A DNA stretch of 64,000 nt, taken from Liriodendron chinense. Its lineage: Eukaryota > Streptophyta > Magnoliopsida > Magnoliales > Magnoliaceae. Of the stretch, positions 22,982 to 34,688 are shown in pieces. The stretch covers positions 2,188,011 to 2,252,010 of the forward strand of contig ML058476.1 in assembly GCA_003013855.2 (NCBI GenBank), read 5' to 3'. Positions within the stretch are counted from its first letter, which is position 1; every line of letters starts with the position of its first letter. The notes under the pieces were generated by a model, which was not told where the DNA came from, searched no databases, and was given only the letters and a program-made list of their open reading frames with translations. The position numbers were made by a program, and so were the translations under genes.

Positions 22982-22994
22982 CAGATCAGAGTTC

Positions 22995-23350
22995 GTGGAG
23001 ACAATTCAAGGATCATACTAATAATAGAATAAAACATAGTGTGGTGGGTAATCTTGGACGAAGTCATGTGCAGTTCAGTCGCTGCTTGGGAATCATCAGA
23101 GCCTGAACATAATTAAAAAAAAAAAAAAAAACCATATCTATGGATGAGAAAGAGAACTACTTCCTTTTGGAATTTCCATCATTGTTTTAATTTTAATTGT
23201 ATATAACGAGACCACTTAAAATAATAGTTGCCCGGTTGGTTCTGATCTGAACCTTAGGAATTGCAAACTGGTTTCATTTACTCATTTGAGCATGAATGTA
23301 GCCAACTGCAAACTGGTTTCATATAACTCACAATCACTCATCCTTTGGAT
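22995..23350. other. Intergenic, 3' side of the PPR gene
   Basis: Non-coding DNA with a poly-A run at 23115-23131. It includes the presumed 3' untranslated region of the minus-strand PPR gene. Confidence 0.5.
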
Positions 23351-25003
23351 TCAGGAAATAGCAAAGTTGATTCCTGAATTCGTATTAGGCTTTGAATCCA
23401 GCAAGAAATGCATGAGCTCTTTGTTATCTTCCTCTATTACACTGCAACCAGCCTCCTTCCTAACTCCCCTGTCATCCATCAACTTCCTTACCTTCTCCAC
23501 ACCACCCCACTCCCCCATAGATGCATATATGTTAGAAAGCAAAACATAATCCCCACTTTGGTCCGGCCTCATCTCAAGAAGCCGTTTGTTTGCAATCTCC
23601 CCCAACTCAACATTGCCATGAACCCTACATGCCCCAAGCAGAGTCCGCCAGACAATGGCATTGGGCTTGATCCTCATCGCCTCTACAAATTCAAATGCTT
23701 CATTTAGTAGCCCTGCCCGTCCAAGAATGTCCACCATGCACCCATAATGCTTAATGTTAGGTTCGATGCCATACTCGTATCTCATAAGATGAAAATATCG
23801 ACGGCCCTCTTCAACCATCCCTCCATGACTACAGGCTACTAGAACTCCAACAAAGGTGATCTCATTTGGTCTCACTTTCTCTCTCCTCATCTCCTTGAAT
23901 AGATGGATCGATTCCTTTACATGCCCATGGAAAGCCAACCCTCCAATTACCGAATTCCAGGTCGACACGTCTCTATCTCGCATCCCTCTGAAAACCTCAA
24001 CCGCTCCCCCTATACTCCCGCACTTGGCATACATGTCAATAAGTGCATTTCCAAGAACAATGCTCATATCTCTCCAACCCCTCTCCAAAATTGAGTGATG
24101 TATCTTCCGTCCAATATCTAGAGCCCCAGAGTCTGCACATGCAGACAACAGGCTCAACAAAGTGACCTCATCAGGCTGTTCCCCTGCACATTGCATGTCC
24201 TCAAACATCTCTAATGCCTGCTCATGGGACCCACTCATCACGTAACCTGCGATCATTGCATTCCAGGACACTACGTCCTTCTCAGGAACTCGATCAAACA
24301 GTTTTCGCGCGCTCTCCATCTGCCCATTCTTAGCATAGACACTGATCATAACATTCCAAGAAACCAGATCTTTAACAGGCATTTCATCAAAGAGGCGGCG
24401 TGCGGTCCCCAATTCACCTCTCCTGGCATAACCAGCGGTCAGAGAGGACCAAGCAGCCGGGTCCCTCTTCCCTGATGCTTCAAAAAGCCGACGGGCAACA
24501 TCCAAATCTCCACAGTTTGCGTGCAAATTAATGAGGCTATTCCTCACGAACGTGTCAGCCTCAAACCCAAACTTGACTATCTTGCTATGAATTTGGTTGC
24601 CCGTGGAGATGGAAGAGAGCTTGGTGCAGGCCTTGAGAAGAAAAGGGAAGGTGAAGTTGTCAGGCCTGAGGCCGCTTCGCTCCATCCGGAGATAGAGAGA
24701 AATGGCTTTGGAAGGGTGGGAGCTCTGAGCGGAGCCCCTCATGATGGTATTCCAGATGAAGATATCAGGTTGGGAAATTTGGTCGAACAGCTGGTGGGCA
24801 TAGTCGATGGCACCAGATATGGAAATGGCAGAATAGAAAATGAGCTCTCGAAGGGAGGGAAGGTGGGTGTTGAAACCGGAGACGACCATGAAGGCGTGGA
24901 TTTGCTTTAGAGATCTGAATGTGGAGCAGCGGTGCCATGGCAGAAAGAGAGATGTCAAGGTGGATGCTCGCCCTTGCCTCCTTTTTTGGGATTTTCGGAT
25001 CAT
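23351..25003 (-). CDS. PLS-class PPR protein, E subgroup, intronless
   Basis: A single exon of 550 residues. Plant PLS-class pentatricopeptide proteins bind organelle RNA sequence-specifically and usually support editing in mitochondria or plastids. Visible features: a basic start (MIRKSQKRRQGR), the LKQIHA block near residue 33, then about eleven repeats with typical words (DIFIWNTIMRGSAQ, VSWNVMISVYAKNGQ, VSWNAMIAGYVMSGS, NALIDMYAKCGSI, TWNSVIGGLAFHGH, ITFVGVLVACSHGGMV). The E motifs follow (IVWRTLLGACRVHGN, SGDYVLLSNIYAS, KEAGCSVIEED). There is no DYW domain, so any editing would need a deaminase in trans. The layout and many words resemble Arabidopsis At5g15300 (from memory, not searched). 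The first Met of the open frame was chosen. Organelle targeting is inferred, not proven. Confidence 0.93.
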   Translation of the reverse strand: MIRKSQKRRQGRASTLTSLFLPWHRCSTFRSLKQIHAFMVVSGFNTHLPSLRELIFYSAISISGAIDYAHQLFDQISQPDIFIWNTIMRGSAQSSHPSKAISLYLRMERSGLRPDNFTFPFLLKACTKLSSISTGNQIHSKIVKFGFEADTFVRNSLINLHANCGDLDVARRLFEASGKRDPAAWSSLTAGYARRGELGTARRLFDEMPVKDLVSWNVMISVYAKNGQMESARKLFDRVPEKDVVSWNAMIAGYVMSGSHEQALEMFEDMQCAGEQPDEVTLLSLLSACADSGALDIGRKIHHSILERGWRDMSIVLGNALIDMYAKCGSIGGAVEVFRGMRDRDVSTWNSVIGGLAFHGHVKESIHLFKEMRREKVRPNEITFVGVLVACSHGGMVEEGRRYFHLMRYEYGIEPNIKHYGCMVDILGRAGLLNEAFEFVEAMRIKPNAIVWRTLLGACRVHGNVELGEIANKRLLEMRPDQSGDYVLLSNIYASMGEWGGVEKVRKLMDDRGVRKEAGCSVIEEDNKELMHFLLDSKPNTNSGINFAIS

Positions 25004-25942
25004 TCAATTCATTCATTCAAATTTCAATCACTAGCTGAGTCTGGCTTCCGACCCGTACATAGAGAGTGCTTTAAACCCCGGCCCCGGCTCATGATTTAAC
25101 CGTTCTTGTGGCCGATCGAGACAACTGTATCAACCCGGCTCTCCTTGCCGGAGTCTAATACAGATATACACGGTCGATCGAAAACTATACACGTGGAATG
25201 TAATGTTAGATGTATTTCAATAAAAACAAAAAATAAAAAATAAAATAAATGATGTGTATGGTCCACATGAGCTTTTTATAGCATATGTTTTTCTGTGGCC
25301 CTTAATCCTAGTGGGAACACCAAATGAATGCTTTGGATGGCACACAGAAACTTGGTAATAGGCTCTCAATGGAGTGGGTCAGATCCGATATCCAATTCGC
25401 TCCGAATCCCTATAATGCAGATTTGGCTATTAAAATAGGTCCAATTATTTAAATGAACTAGATTTGGATCTTAAAATAGGCCTGATTACTTAAATGAATC
25501 CGATTTGGATTCACAAAAACATATCTAAATCCGATCCATATCTGACTCATTGTCACGTTCCTTGTATATGTTATTTTCATGCTGGTCATCCATTTTCCAG
25601 ATTATTTTAGGCAATGTCTGAGACATGCCACTCTTAGGTCGACCATATCACGATAAATAGTAGGATTTATTAAATATATTATATTATATATATTTTTAGA
25701 TTTGTGATGACTCCTATTTCATGCCTTGGTTATGCCCTGTTCCACAAGTCTTATCAAAGTGATGCTGGATGGTGGGCTCTAATACCCACTGAACTAAACC
25801 CAAATAATTTTTTAGAATTTCTTCCAAATAAATCCTATAAAGATGCCGTGTCACACCGCATTGTCCACACCCAGCCCATCTTACCAGGGTCTCGCGGCAT
25901 TCCAACGAGCCATGTTCTTACTCGTGGCACTTGGGTAGAGTG
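25004..25942. other. Intergenic, no gene seen
   Basis: This stretch includes the upstream region of the PPR gene and a short AT-rich area near 25660-25695. No element ends or exons are supported. It ends at the Copia target duplication. Confidence 0.5.
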
Positions 25943-26408
25943 TGTGAATCTTAAACATAATGCGGAATAATCGGATCTTCTATGCATCAACAATGGAGAT
26001 TTCATACTGTAATCTTAAAGGTGTACCTGATTGGGAAGACATTCCCGATGCCGTCTTGTTGCCGAGAAGAACCCTTGGTCTTCCGCACCTAACACCTTTA
26101 GGAGAACCTCTCAATGGGGACTAGGGTTTTCTCTTGTATGTTGGTGAGGGGACCAAGACGTATATTTATAGGAAAGAGGGCCAGAGAAGCTTACCCATCA
26201 CACTTCTCTCCTCTAGGGTTTCCACACCGTAGGTTTCCATATCAGGCTTAATAACCGCGTATAGGGAACACGGTTCAAGCGTCCCGCCCCAGACCTATTT
26301 GCAATGATCACAACTATAGTGGGGCCCATTGAATCGCTCAGTCTGAATAATCCAACGGTCATGATATAAACTGATGATCATGTGTGGCCCACCTAATGGA
26401 GTCTTACA
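25943..26408 (-). repeat. 3' LTR of the Copia element
   Basis: 466 bases, TG...CA. A TATA-like TATAAATATA reads on the minus strand at 26161-26170, matching the transcription direction. It differs from the other LTR at three positions. Confidence 0.95.
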
Positions 26409-26418
26409 TTCTCCCACT
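26409..26418 (-). other. Polypurine tract of the Copia element
   Basis: The minus strand reads AGTGGGAGAA directly before the LTR, as expected for priming plus-strand DNA synthesis. Confidence 0.8.
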
Positions 26419-26949
26419 TGGGCTACACTGATCTCTGAAAGAAAACAAAACATTTTATTTTATTTTGTGAAAAATAATTTTATAAAACGCATTTGTTTCA
26501 AAAGTTCCTAATGGGCGCCCTACTGATTTCAAAACAATACCGTTGGATAATTATGAGCAACGCTTGTCAGATCCGGTCCATCAAGACCACTGATATTGAA
26601 CCGTGGTAGTCAGCACAACATTTAATATTTTCGAAGTGTGACGAATCACGATCACAAATACCAATAGCCTTAACGACATGGATCAATGATATGGGGTGTG
26701 GTATGAAGATTACACGTCTAAAGTGATCATACGTGTTTATCTTCAAGTGGTCCTACTGAACGTGTCTCCAAGACACAAACCAAATTCTTGTCTGCTCAAA
26801 ACTGAATGTGCACGCTGAAGGAGAAACAAGATATAAACTGAATAACAGAATCATCAAAAATGAGATCTCCAATGTCTATACCTGAATCGGATCAAACTGA
26901 AGCTCCCACTAATCCAATATTTCTTTGGGTCACTAAATCCCATGAAAGA

Positions 26950-28941
26950 CAAATGTCTCAAAAGTTACGTGACAAACTGACCTTTAAGGAGTAGATCCAT
27001 CATCATCTGCTTCATGCAAATGAGTTCTATAGACATTAGACAATTCTGTACTGAATAAAACTTGCAGCCATATTGCCTCAGGCGTAGGCTCAAGAGAAGC
27101 TACATATTCCACTTTCATCGTAGATGAAGCAGCCAAATCATGTCACGTTTTTCATAGTATAATTTCATTATGAAAATGTAGCTCGCAATGGAACTCTCGC
27201 TGAAGGCAGCTAACAAAATCTGCATTTGTATATCTAACCAGCTCTAAATGGTCAGACCTTCTATATGTGAGTGCGAAGTCCTTTGTCCTTTACAGGTAGC
27301 GCAATGCTTTCTTAACTATCCAATGGTTCATACTTGGATTGTTAAGGTACCTGCCCAACATTCCAACCACAAAAGCAATATCTGGACGTGTACAGACCTG
27401 AGCATACATGATGCTCCCTACTGCAGACGCATATGGAATAGCTTTCATCTTGTCCTTCTCTAGGTCATTCTTAGGACACTGAAATTGACCAAATTTGTCA
27501 CCTTTTACAACAGGTGTTTGGCCAGGAGCACAACCTTGCATGCCAAACCTTTCGAGAACCATATCAATATAGGCCCTCTGCGACAAGCCAATTAATCCAC
27601 GTGATCTGTCCCGGCTAATTTGAATGTCGATGACAAAGGAAGCACCACCAAGATCTTTCATCTCAAAATCTTTTAAGATAGAAATTTCTTAGTCTCACGC
27701 AACAATCCAATATCACTACTGGCTAATAAAATGTCGTCAACATACAAGACCAAAATGATAAACTTACTCCCACTGATTTTCACATATATGCACTCATCCG
27801 CAGTGTTTTCAATGAAACCATATGAGGAAACAACTTCATGAAACTTTAGGTACCACTATCGTGATGCCTGTTTCAACCCATAAATGAACTTTTTAAGTTT
27901 GCAGACCAGATGTTCTGAGCCTTTAGCTTTAAAAACTTCTGGTTGCAACATATATACGTTCTCCATTAGATCTCCATTGAGAAACGCAGTTTTCACGTCC
28001 ATTTGATGTAGCTCCAAATCCATATGAGCCATAATAGCCATAATGATCCTAAAGGAGTCTTTCTTAGATTCAGGTGAGAAAGTCTCCTTAAAGTCAATGC
28101 CCTTACGCTGAGTGAAACCCTTTGCAACTAGCCTAGCTTTATACCTTTCGATATTACCCTTAGAGTCCCGTTTGGTTTTAAATACCCATTTGCAACTAAT
28201 CGGCCTAATCCCTTCAGGCAATTCAACAAGGTCCCAAACTTTGTTATTCTTCATGGATTTCAATTCTTCCTTCATGGCATCGAACCAATGAGAAGAATCT
28301 GCACTTTGTTCGACCTGTGAAAGGGATACAGGATCCTTTTCAACCCCAATGTCAAACTCATGCTCCTGCAAATAGACGACGTAATCGTCTGATATTGCAG
28401 ATCTTCTCTCTCTATGTGATCGTCTTAATGGCTCATTATTCTGAATTGGGTTTTCCATTTCCTCATCAGTGGGTTGTATTTGAGGTTGTACATGGTCGTC
28501 CATAGGGATCTCAGGGTCCACTGCTGGACGGACAACCATGCTACTCTGAATGATTGTGGTGGGAATCACAATCCGCTCTTCCTCAAATACAATATCTCTT
28601 AAATTTGTGCTCCCACTATCTTCAGTGTTCTCAATAAACCTAGCATTCCCAGTCTCAATGACTCTCATGGAATATGATGGACAATAAAATCTAAATCCTT
28701 TTGATCTTTCTGGGTATCCAATAAAGAAGCAACTAACAGTTCTAGGGTCAAGTTTTCTTTCATGCGGGTTATACGGTTTGGCTTCTGTAGGACAACCCCA
28801 TACATGAAAATATCGTAGACTAGGCTTTCGCCCTGTCCACAATTCATATGGAGTTTTCATTACAGCCTTACTTGGGACCCTATTAAGGATTTGCACAGCC
28901 GTTTTCAACACATCACCCCACAATTCATATGGAGTTTTCAT
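26950..28941 (-). pseudogene. Copia pol remnant: integrase end, reverse transcriptase, RNase H
   Basis: In transcription order: the integrase C-terminal side (AVQILNRVPSKAV, KTPYELWTGRKPSLRYFHVWG), a hinge rich in acidic residues, reverse transcriptase (WVFKTKRDSKGNIERYKARL, HQMDVKTAFLNGDL, KLKKFIYGLKQASR, then the catalytic LYVDDILLASSD near 27730), and RNase H traces (TRPDIAFVVGMLGRYL, then MKVEYVA near 27110). Stops and frameshifts at about 27660-27855 and beyond 27290 break it. The catalytic core of integrase and the protease are absent, so it cannot make a working polyprotein. Confidence 0.9.
28841..28940 (-). repeat. Duplicated 24-bp segment at the gag-pol deletion junction
   Basis: The word encoding MKTPYELW occurs twice (around 28839-28862 and 28919-28942). 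The outer copy is spliced onto the sequence that precedes the inner copy. This is what a template switch during reverse transcription, or a repeat-mediated deletion, would leave. Confidence 0.75.
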
Positions 28942-29052
28942 TCCAGAGTTAGGCTGATTGCCACTCGCAGGACCCGTAGAACTTTTGCCTGAAGTGTGCT
29001 TTCTTTTCTTATTCTCTTTTCGTCATTGACCAGATGTCACTAGGTGTGCACT

Positions 29053-29667
29053 TTATGTCTTGCTCGACCTTCTGAGTCTCTCTTCCTCCTGAACGCACTG
29101 AGATATCAGTTCGTTCAATGTCCACTTTTCCTTTTGAGTATTATAGCTGATTTGGAATTGACTGAATTGTGGAGGGAGGGAGTTCATAACCAAGAAAATC
29201 AGGAGTTCATCCTCAATCTTAAGGTCTAATGCGCGGATTTTAGCCACCACATCAGACAATCCACCAATGTACTCCCTGATATTTCCTTGACCGTTATAGG
29301 TGGCTTGAGTCAATTTATATAAAAGTGAACTCAGCTCAGCTTTATCCGATTTCTGAAATCGTTTTCCTATTTCAGTCAAGAAATCTCTAGCTTTCTCAGT
29401 GTCGGGCATGACACCCTGCATGGTCTCAGAAATCTAGTTCTTTATGATCTTGAGACACATCTTATTTGACTTGGTCTAGGCCTTATAGTGAGCCTTTACT
29501 GATTCCGTACTAGAGTCAGTTGGAATGGGAGGCTCTACTTCCTCCAGGGCCAGATCCAAGTCCATGCAACCTAGGACTATTTCAACGGACGACTTCCATT
29601 TGGAATAGTTGGACCCAGTAAGCAAAGGTATGGAATTGAATTGTGTTAGAATATTGGAAACAGTCAT
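29053..29667 (-). pseudogene. Copia gag remnant
   Basis: It begins MTVSNILTQFNSIPLLTGSN and continues through YSKWKSSVEIVLGCMD, FLTEIGKRFQKSDKAELSSL, YNGQGNIREYIGGL and LTLNELISQCVQEEERL-like words typical of Copia gag (UBN2 type). Two in-frame stops lie at about 29430-29478, one of them TAG where Trp is usual. No CCHC zinc knuckle follows, because the deletion removes it. Confidence 0.85.
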
Positions 29668-32600
29668 AGCTGGACATTCAAAGCATAAAACTCACATTAA
29701 TAAACAAGTCCCATATAACAATGCATAAACATAAACCACAAATATCATGCATGTATATTCATTCGATTGATTTGGGCCTTCAATCAAATGACCCAGAATG
29801 ATGATGGGCCATAATCATCAAAATCTGGCAAGAGCCCAGCGTATCATCACAATTCCTCCTTTGGGCGAAATTGTAACATACAGGAGGCTCTTCTGAACAT
29901 AAAGCTGACCAATGTTAGTGAAATAAATTTAAGACGCCCATCACCTTTGGGTGAAATGAATCTCTCAGACCTATATCACCATCACCAATCACTTCATCCC
30001 GCTCACATCCAGCCAAATGATGATACTTCTTTGTTCTGACCACCGCTCGCCTGAATATGAACGCAACTGAATGCAATCCTGTAATGGAGGGTTACTGAAT
30101 TCCAAGTACAGAAGTCTAGAAGTAGAAATCTTTGCCAATTGAGGTCACTTTGGTGGCTAACACAACCAGCTCCAATCCCACTCCTAGACTCAAGGATTGC
30201 TTAATGGTCTTGCCCACAACAGACCATACTGCAAAAGTTCTGATTCGGCCCAAAACACTGCTGATGTTGGTCGCCCATAGGCTTAAACAACTTTAACTGA
30301 ATGATGGTTGGATTATATTTAATGATCGACCCTGAATATCAACCATGAAAATGGGTAATGGCTCTATTTTAGACCAAATTTGAACTTAATAGTTATAACC
30401 AAGATGATTTGATTACCTAGGCCATCCACAAAGTAAAACCCACCAACCATAAACATATATTAGGTTTTATTTGAATCTAAAAGACAGCCCAGGTATACTA
30501 ATACAATGGTTTACTTCATCTTGAACAATGGGCCCAAGTACATAAAGTGGGCCCCTCAAAGTCCCAAAGAAGTAATAAGACACCATGTCTCATGGGTTAG
30601 GCCTACAATGAAGGCCCAGACCAGGGCCCAAAAGTATGCCAACTCTGCTGGAAACAGACCCAAAACCTGTTGGAAACAGGCTCAAAAGAGAGTCCATATG
30701 CTGGATCAAATATACAGGCCCAATGGCCCAATGAAAATCACTTGGAAATCCAACCCATTTCATCTGATTTTCTTGGCCCATCCATTAAGTAAAACATACC
30801 AACCATCAATTGTATATATATGGTTTTTACTTGTACTGGAAGGATGACCCAAGTATACACAATTTAAATGGTTAAGATCAACAAGCCCAAGTTAACTAAA
30901 GCGGGCCGCACAATGTCCAAAGAGTGAATGGACAATATGCCCAAGGGTTGGGCTCATAACAAGCATCTGATGGGCCCTAAACTGTCCTTGAAAAAATGGC
31001 ATAGAATGGGCTAATAACGGGCCTAACATATACTGAAAACAGACCCCAAAATCAGCCCATTTCCAGCCATTCAAGGAACCCATCCACAAGCCCAAAAGAG
31101 ACTCAAACATATTCTGAATTCAAGTCTCAAAATGGGCCCAAGACATGGCCCATATATATACATATAAGAAGACCCAACAATAGATCCAGCAAGATCAGTT
31201 TATGATCAGTTTATGTTCAGGAGAAGCAGAAATTGAACAGCTGAAATTGGGCTTGATCAGTGGCTTAAATGGGCCTTTAATTGGGCCTAAAGCAAGATGA
31301 AATCCAGCACATGTTTATGACCCGATTGGATTCAACAGACAGCTAAAACTGGACCAGTAAATGGACCCAAATTGTCATCAAAGTGGATCCTAAAGTAGGG
31401 CCCAAGATCTGCCTAAAACGAGCCCAAAGGCAGACCCATTTCCTGCTAGAAATAAGCCCAAGAGAGTCCATGTAATGGGCCCAATAGACAGCGGACTGGG
31501 CCTGATCTATTGGATTGGGCTATTGGACTGGGCCTGATCTGCGGCCCGGTCGTCAAAAAAAAAAAAAAAACAGCTACCGCTGTACATCCAATACTTAGTC
31601 GACGCCCCTCTCCCTTTGCAACCAAAAGAATAAACCCCCTCCACCAAAAGAGGGATTTTGATTTTCATCCAAATCCAACGCCCATAACCCTAGCCGCCAC
31701 CTTCCAAAATCGACTCTCATGGTCGCCGATTCGGATGCCATCCATTCTCCACCACCATCCGCCCGCAGACTGCCATTGAATACGGCTACCGCCGAATCCG
31801 GCAATGGTGACAGCCGCTGAAGAAGGAGATGAAAAGGTGCAATGGGTTTGGGGGCCATGATCAGCGTCGGAATCCATGGCAGACGAGGGTTTTGCTGCTG
31901 CTGCTGACGGCCATGGCTTGGATGTAAAATCGGATTCGCTGCTGCTGTTGCTGCTGACGGCCATGGCTTGGATGGCCATGGCTATGCAAGAACTGATGGC
32001 GACTGCCGGCCTCAAAGGCTGCTGAATCCGGCCGCCGACAATCGGCAAAGAGATCCTCCACAGCCGCGATCTGATTCCCCAAAACCGGTTTTCATGGGTG
32101 CGGTGGTCCGGATTCTTCCACCGCACCGTCGGCCATCATCCCGGATTCTTCCACCGCACCGTCGGCCATCATCGCCAAAGTTGGAGATGATATGGCAGCC
32201 CACAACGTTGCTACCAAGTCCTCTGTCAACAACGGCGAAGGTTGATTGACATGGCTGCCCAGACGGGCGTTGGAAGAGGAAAACGCAGAGGGGCAGCGGT
32301 GGTTTTTTTTTTTTTTTTTTTATATATATCTTGAAATCAAGGCCTGCTGTCGATCAAAGATTGGGCCTCCACCCTGACTGCCAGCCCTCAGAAGCATCTG
32401 AAGATCACGACATGAGCCATAGCGGCCAACTCCCAATCACGGCTACTGCCGCTGTTGGCAGACGCTTATGATCGGCGAGCCTTCCTCCATAGCTATTGGC
32501 GCATGAAACAGGGCTAAGGTTTTGGGATTGTCGGACTGTACAAACTAGAACTTTCCCAATCCACATACCGGCAAGCACAACGCCTATCGGATTCTGGCGG

Positions 32601-32787
32601 TATAACCCTATTTCCACTGGTTTTCTGATTGTGGCAACAACTGATTGTTCATGGCCATAGGGCGATGTGCCGGCCACCAACACGTCACAGATCCGGTTTG
32701 GCAATTTTGTTGTAATTCCGATCAGGAAAGCTATAGAGGAGAAAACCCCAACTCAATTGTAAATCTCTCAAATCGATGCATAGTAGT
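29668..32787 (-). other. Long 5' leader of the Copia element
   Basis: About 3.1 kb separates the primer binding site from gag. The part nearer gag (30480-31560) is packed with TGGGCC/GGGCCCA words. The part nearer the LTR (31600-32300) holds CTG/CAG-rich sequence, a duplicated block GACGGCCATGGCTTGGATG (31907-31925 and 31957-31975) and a 31-base tandem repeat CCACCGCACCGTCGGCCATC (32112-32175). Open frames of 90-150 codons occur but match no family I know. Confidence 0.7.
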
Positions 32788-32798
32788 CTCTGATACCA
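32788..32798 (-). other. Primer binding site (initiator tRNA-Met)
   Basis: The minus strand reads TGGTATCAGAG two bases after the LTR, the standard plant Copia site complementary to the 3' end of initiator methionine tRNA. Confidence 0.9.
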
Positions 32799-32800
32799 AC

Positions 32801-33266
32801 TGTGAATCTTAAACATAATGCGGAATAATCGGATCTTCTATGCATCAACAATGGAGATTTCATACTGTAATCTTAAAGGTGTACCTGATTGGGAAGACAT
32901 TCCCGATGCCGTCTTGTTGCCGAGAAGAACCCTTGGTCTTCCGCACCTAACACCTTTAGGAGAACCTCTCAATGGGGACTAGGGTTTTCTCTTGTATGTT
33001 GGTGAGGGGACCAAGACGTATATTTATAGGAAAGAGGGCCAGAGAAGCTTATCCATCACACTTCTCTCCTCTAGGGTCTCCACACCGTAGGTTTCCATAT
33101 CAGGCTTAATAACCGCGTATAGGGAACACGGTTCAAGCGTCCCGCCCCAGACCTATTTGCAATGATCACAACTATAGTAGGGCCCATTGAATCGCTCAGT
33201 CTGAATAATCCAACGGTCATGATATAAACTGATGATCATGTGTGGCCCACCTAATGGAGTCTTACA
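32801..33266 (-). repeat. 5' LTR of the Copia element
   Basis: 466 bases, TG...CA, with a minus-strand TATA-like box at 33019-33028. It drives transcription towards lower coordinates. Confidence 0.95.
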
Positions 33267-33371
33267 GAGTGCGCTGAAGACTGTTACAAATTCCATGCCA
33301 ACTCCAAGAGCCTACTTGAAGCCTATTTTCTCTTCAATTAGGAAGGCCAACTAGCCGTATATATTTGGGTT

Positions 33372-33482
33372 CTAACCATGGCACGATGGTATAAAGAGTT
33401 CATTTCAACCAATGGTTCATGAGTTCAAGTGCCCATGTGGTGTGAGAGTATGTGTGCATTAAGAAAAAAAAAAAAAAAAAGA
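33372..33482 (+). mobile_element. tRNA-derived SINE-like unit
   Basis: An A-box-like TGGCACGATGGTATAAAG, a B-box-like TGAGTTCAAGTGCCC, the shared GTGGTGTGAGAGTATGTGTG body and an A-rich tail follow the order of the SINE at 22813. No target duplication was identified. Confidence 0.5.
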
Positions 33483-34146
33483 GGATGTATCCATCTTCTA
33501 GAGAAGATCATGATTTTGATTTATTTTATTGATACTGGGAATTATGGATCTTGATTTTGATTTATTTTCTTTATACTGGGGAATTATGGATCGTGAATTG
33601 GTTGTTGGATCTTAATGCATTTAAAAAAAAATTAATGATCGATATTTTCTCATTCAAGAGTAATTTTGTCGTGATGTCCACCATGCTCCTTATCGATAGA
33701 AAAAGCCACACCAGTAGTGTACATTACAAGAAGCAGGACTGCTGATGATGAGCCCTGATCCTACGTGACTGCTACACAGTAAAGTTCTGATTTTCATAGC
33801 CAGTTCAAGTCCATACCGGTCCAGCCACGTGCTCCGCTGGTGGTAAAACGCTGTGATTTTGATAAACAAGTTCAAGGACAAAAGGAAGAATCGGAATTGG
33901 TAATGCCTTGCAGTTTGAGTTGCAACAGTGCCCTCTTTATCAGAGAGCAAAGGAAGGGAACCCCTCTTCGTCATTTGCTTAAGACTGGCATACTAATTTC
34001 TCTCCTCTGATCTAATGCTATTAAAAACCAAAAGATTCACTAAAAGTCATCTGGCCTAAGTTCAGCCTGATATGCAGCTTTTATATGTACGTGTCCATGA
34101 TATGTAAGACATGCATACAACCCATATGCACGGCCTGGCCAGGCCC

Positions 34147-34243
34147 AAACCAACCTGACGGACCAATGACCTTGACCTGCACATTTAGAGCTGACCCAAA
34201 CCAACCTGACGGACCAACGACCTTGACCTGCGCATTTAGAGTT
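34147..34243. repeat. Tandem duplication, two 48-bp units
   Basis: Two adjacent copies contain AACCAACCTGACGGACCAA followed by GACCTTGACCTGC. They differ at a few bases. Confidence 0.85.
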
Positions 34244-34688
34244 GACTTAATCCACCGGACCAGGAGTCTAGGCCATAACCTAGAGCTTGGCGTGCAAGCT
34301 TGTGGTGGCTCAGCCAATTGAAACTCATAAATGCAGTGACTTTCTTCTTGCTTCATTCACGGATTGAGGTACCAGAGTAAGGCTTCTCAAACGTATATTT
34401 CAGTAAATTGATAGAAAAAAAAAAAAAAAACTGAAATCTCTGGGATGAAAATATGGAAAAATAAAAATTGGATCATTACTTGGTTGATATCTGATTATTT
34501 TGCTATGAAGATGGTAACAAGACCAAAAAAAAAATACTATTAATATTGCTCCCAAATACAAATCTCAAATGGAACCGAACCGATTTTCAATTCCATTGCC
34601 ATTCGTAAGAAGGTGATTCAATTCCAAAACCTGGTCAAGAAGGCCAAAAAAACTTGAAAAAAGAAATCGAAAGATGAATTGAAATTTT

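Larger units (their letters stand above)
25943..33266 (-). mobile_element. Copia LTR retrotransposon, young, internally deleted
   Basis: Two 466-base LTRs (25943-26408 and 32801-33266) begin TG and end CA. They are flanked by the 5-base target duplication GAGTG at 25938-25942 and 33267-33271. I count three differences between them (all transitions), so the insertion is recent. The element reads on the minus strand: the primer binding site is next to the right LTR and the polypurine tract next to the left one. Gag is followed directly by the end of integrase and then reverse transcriptase/RNase H. The zinc knuckle, protease and most of integrase are missing. An unusually long leader (about 3.1 kb) separates the primer site from gag. 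Confidence 0.96.
33267..34688. other. Intergenic, repeats only
   Basis: This stretch contains a SINE-like unit, poly-A runs at 33464-33480 and 34416-34431, and a 48-bp tandem duplication. No exon is supported. Confidence 0.5.

Noticed and set aside
24521..24910. 129-codon plus-strand open frame
   Set aside because: It is antisense to the well supported PPR gene and has no recognisable family.
32405..32704. 99-codon minus-strand frame in the Copia leader as a gene
   Set aside because: It is part of the element's transcript leader, with no recognisable domain. It is kept only as part of the leader finding.
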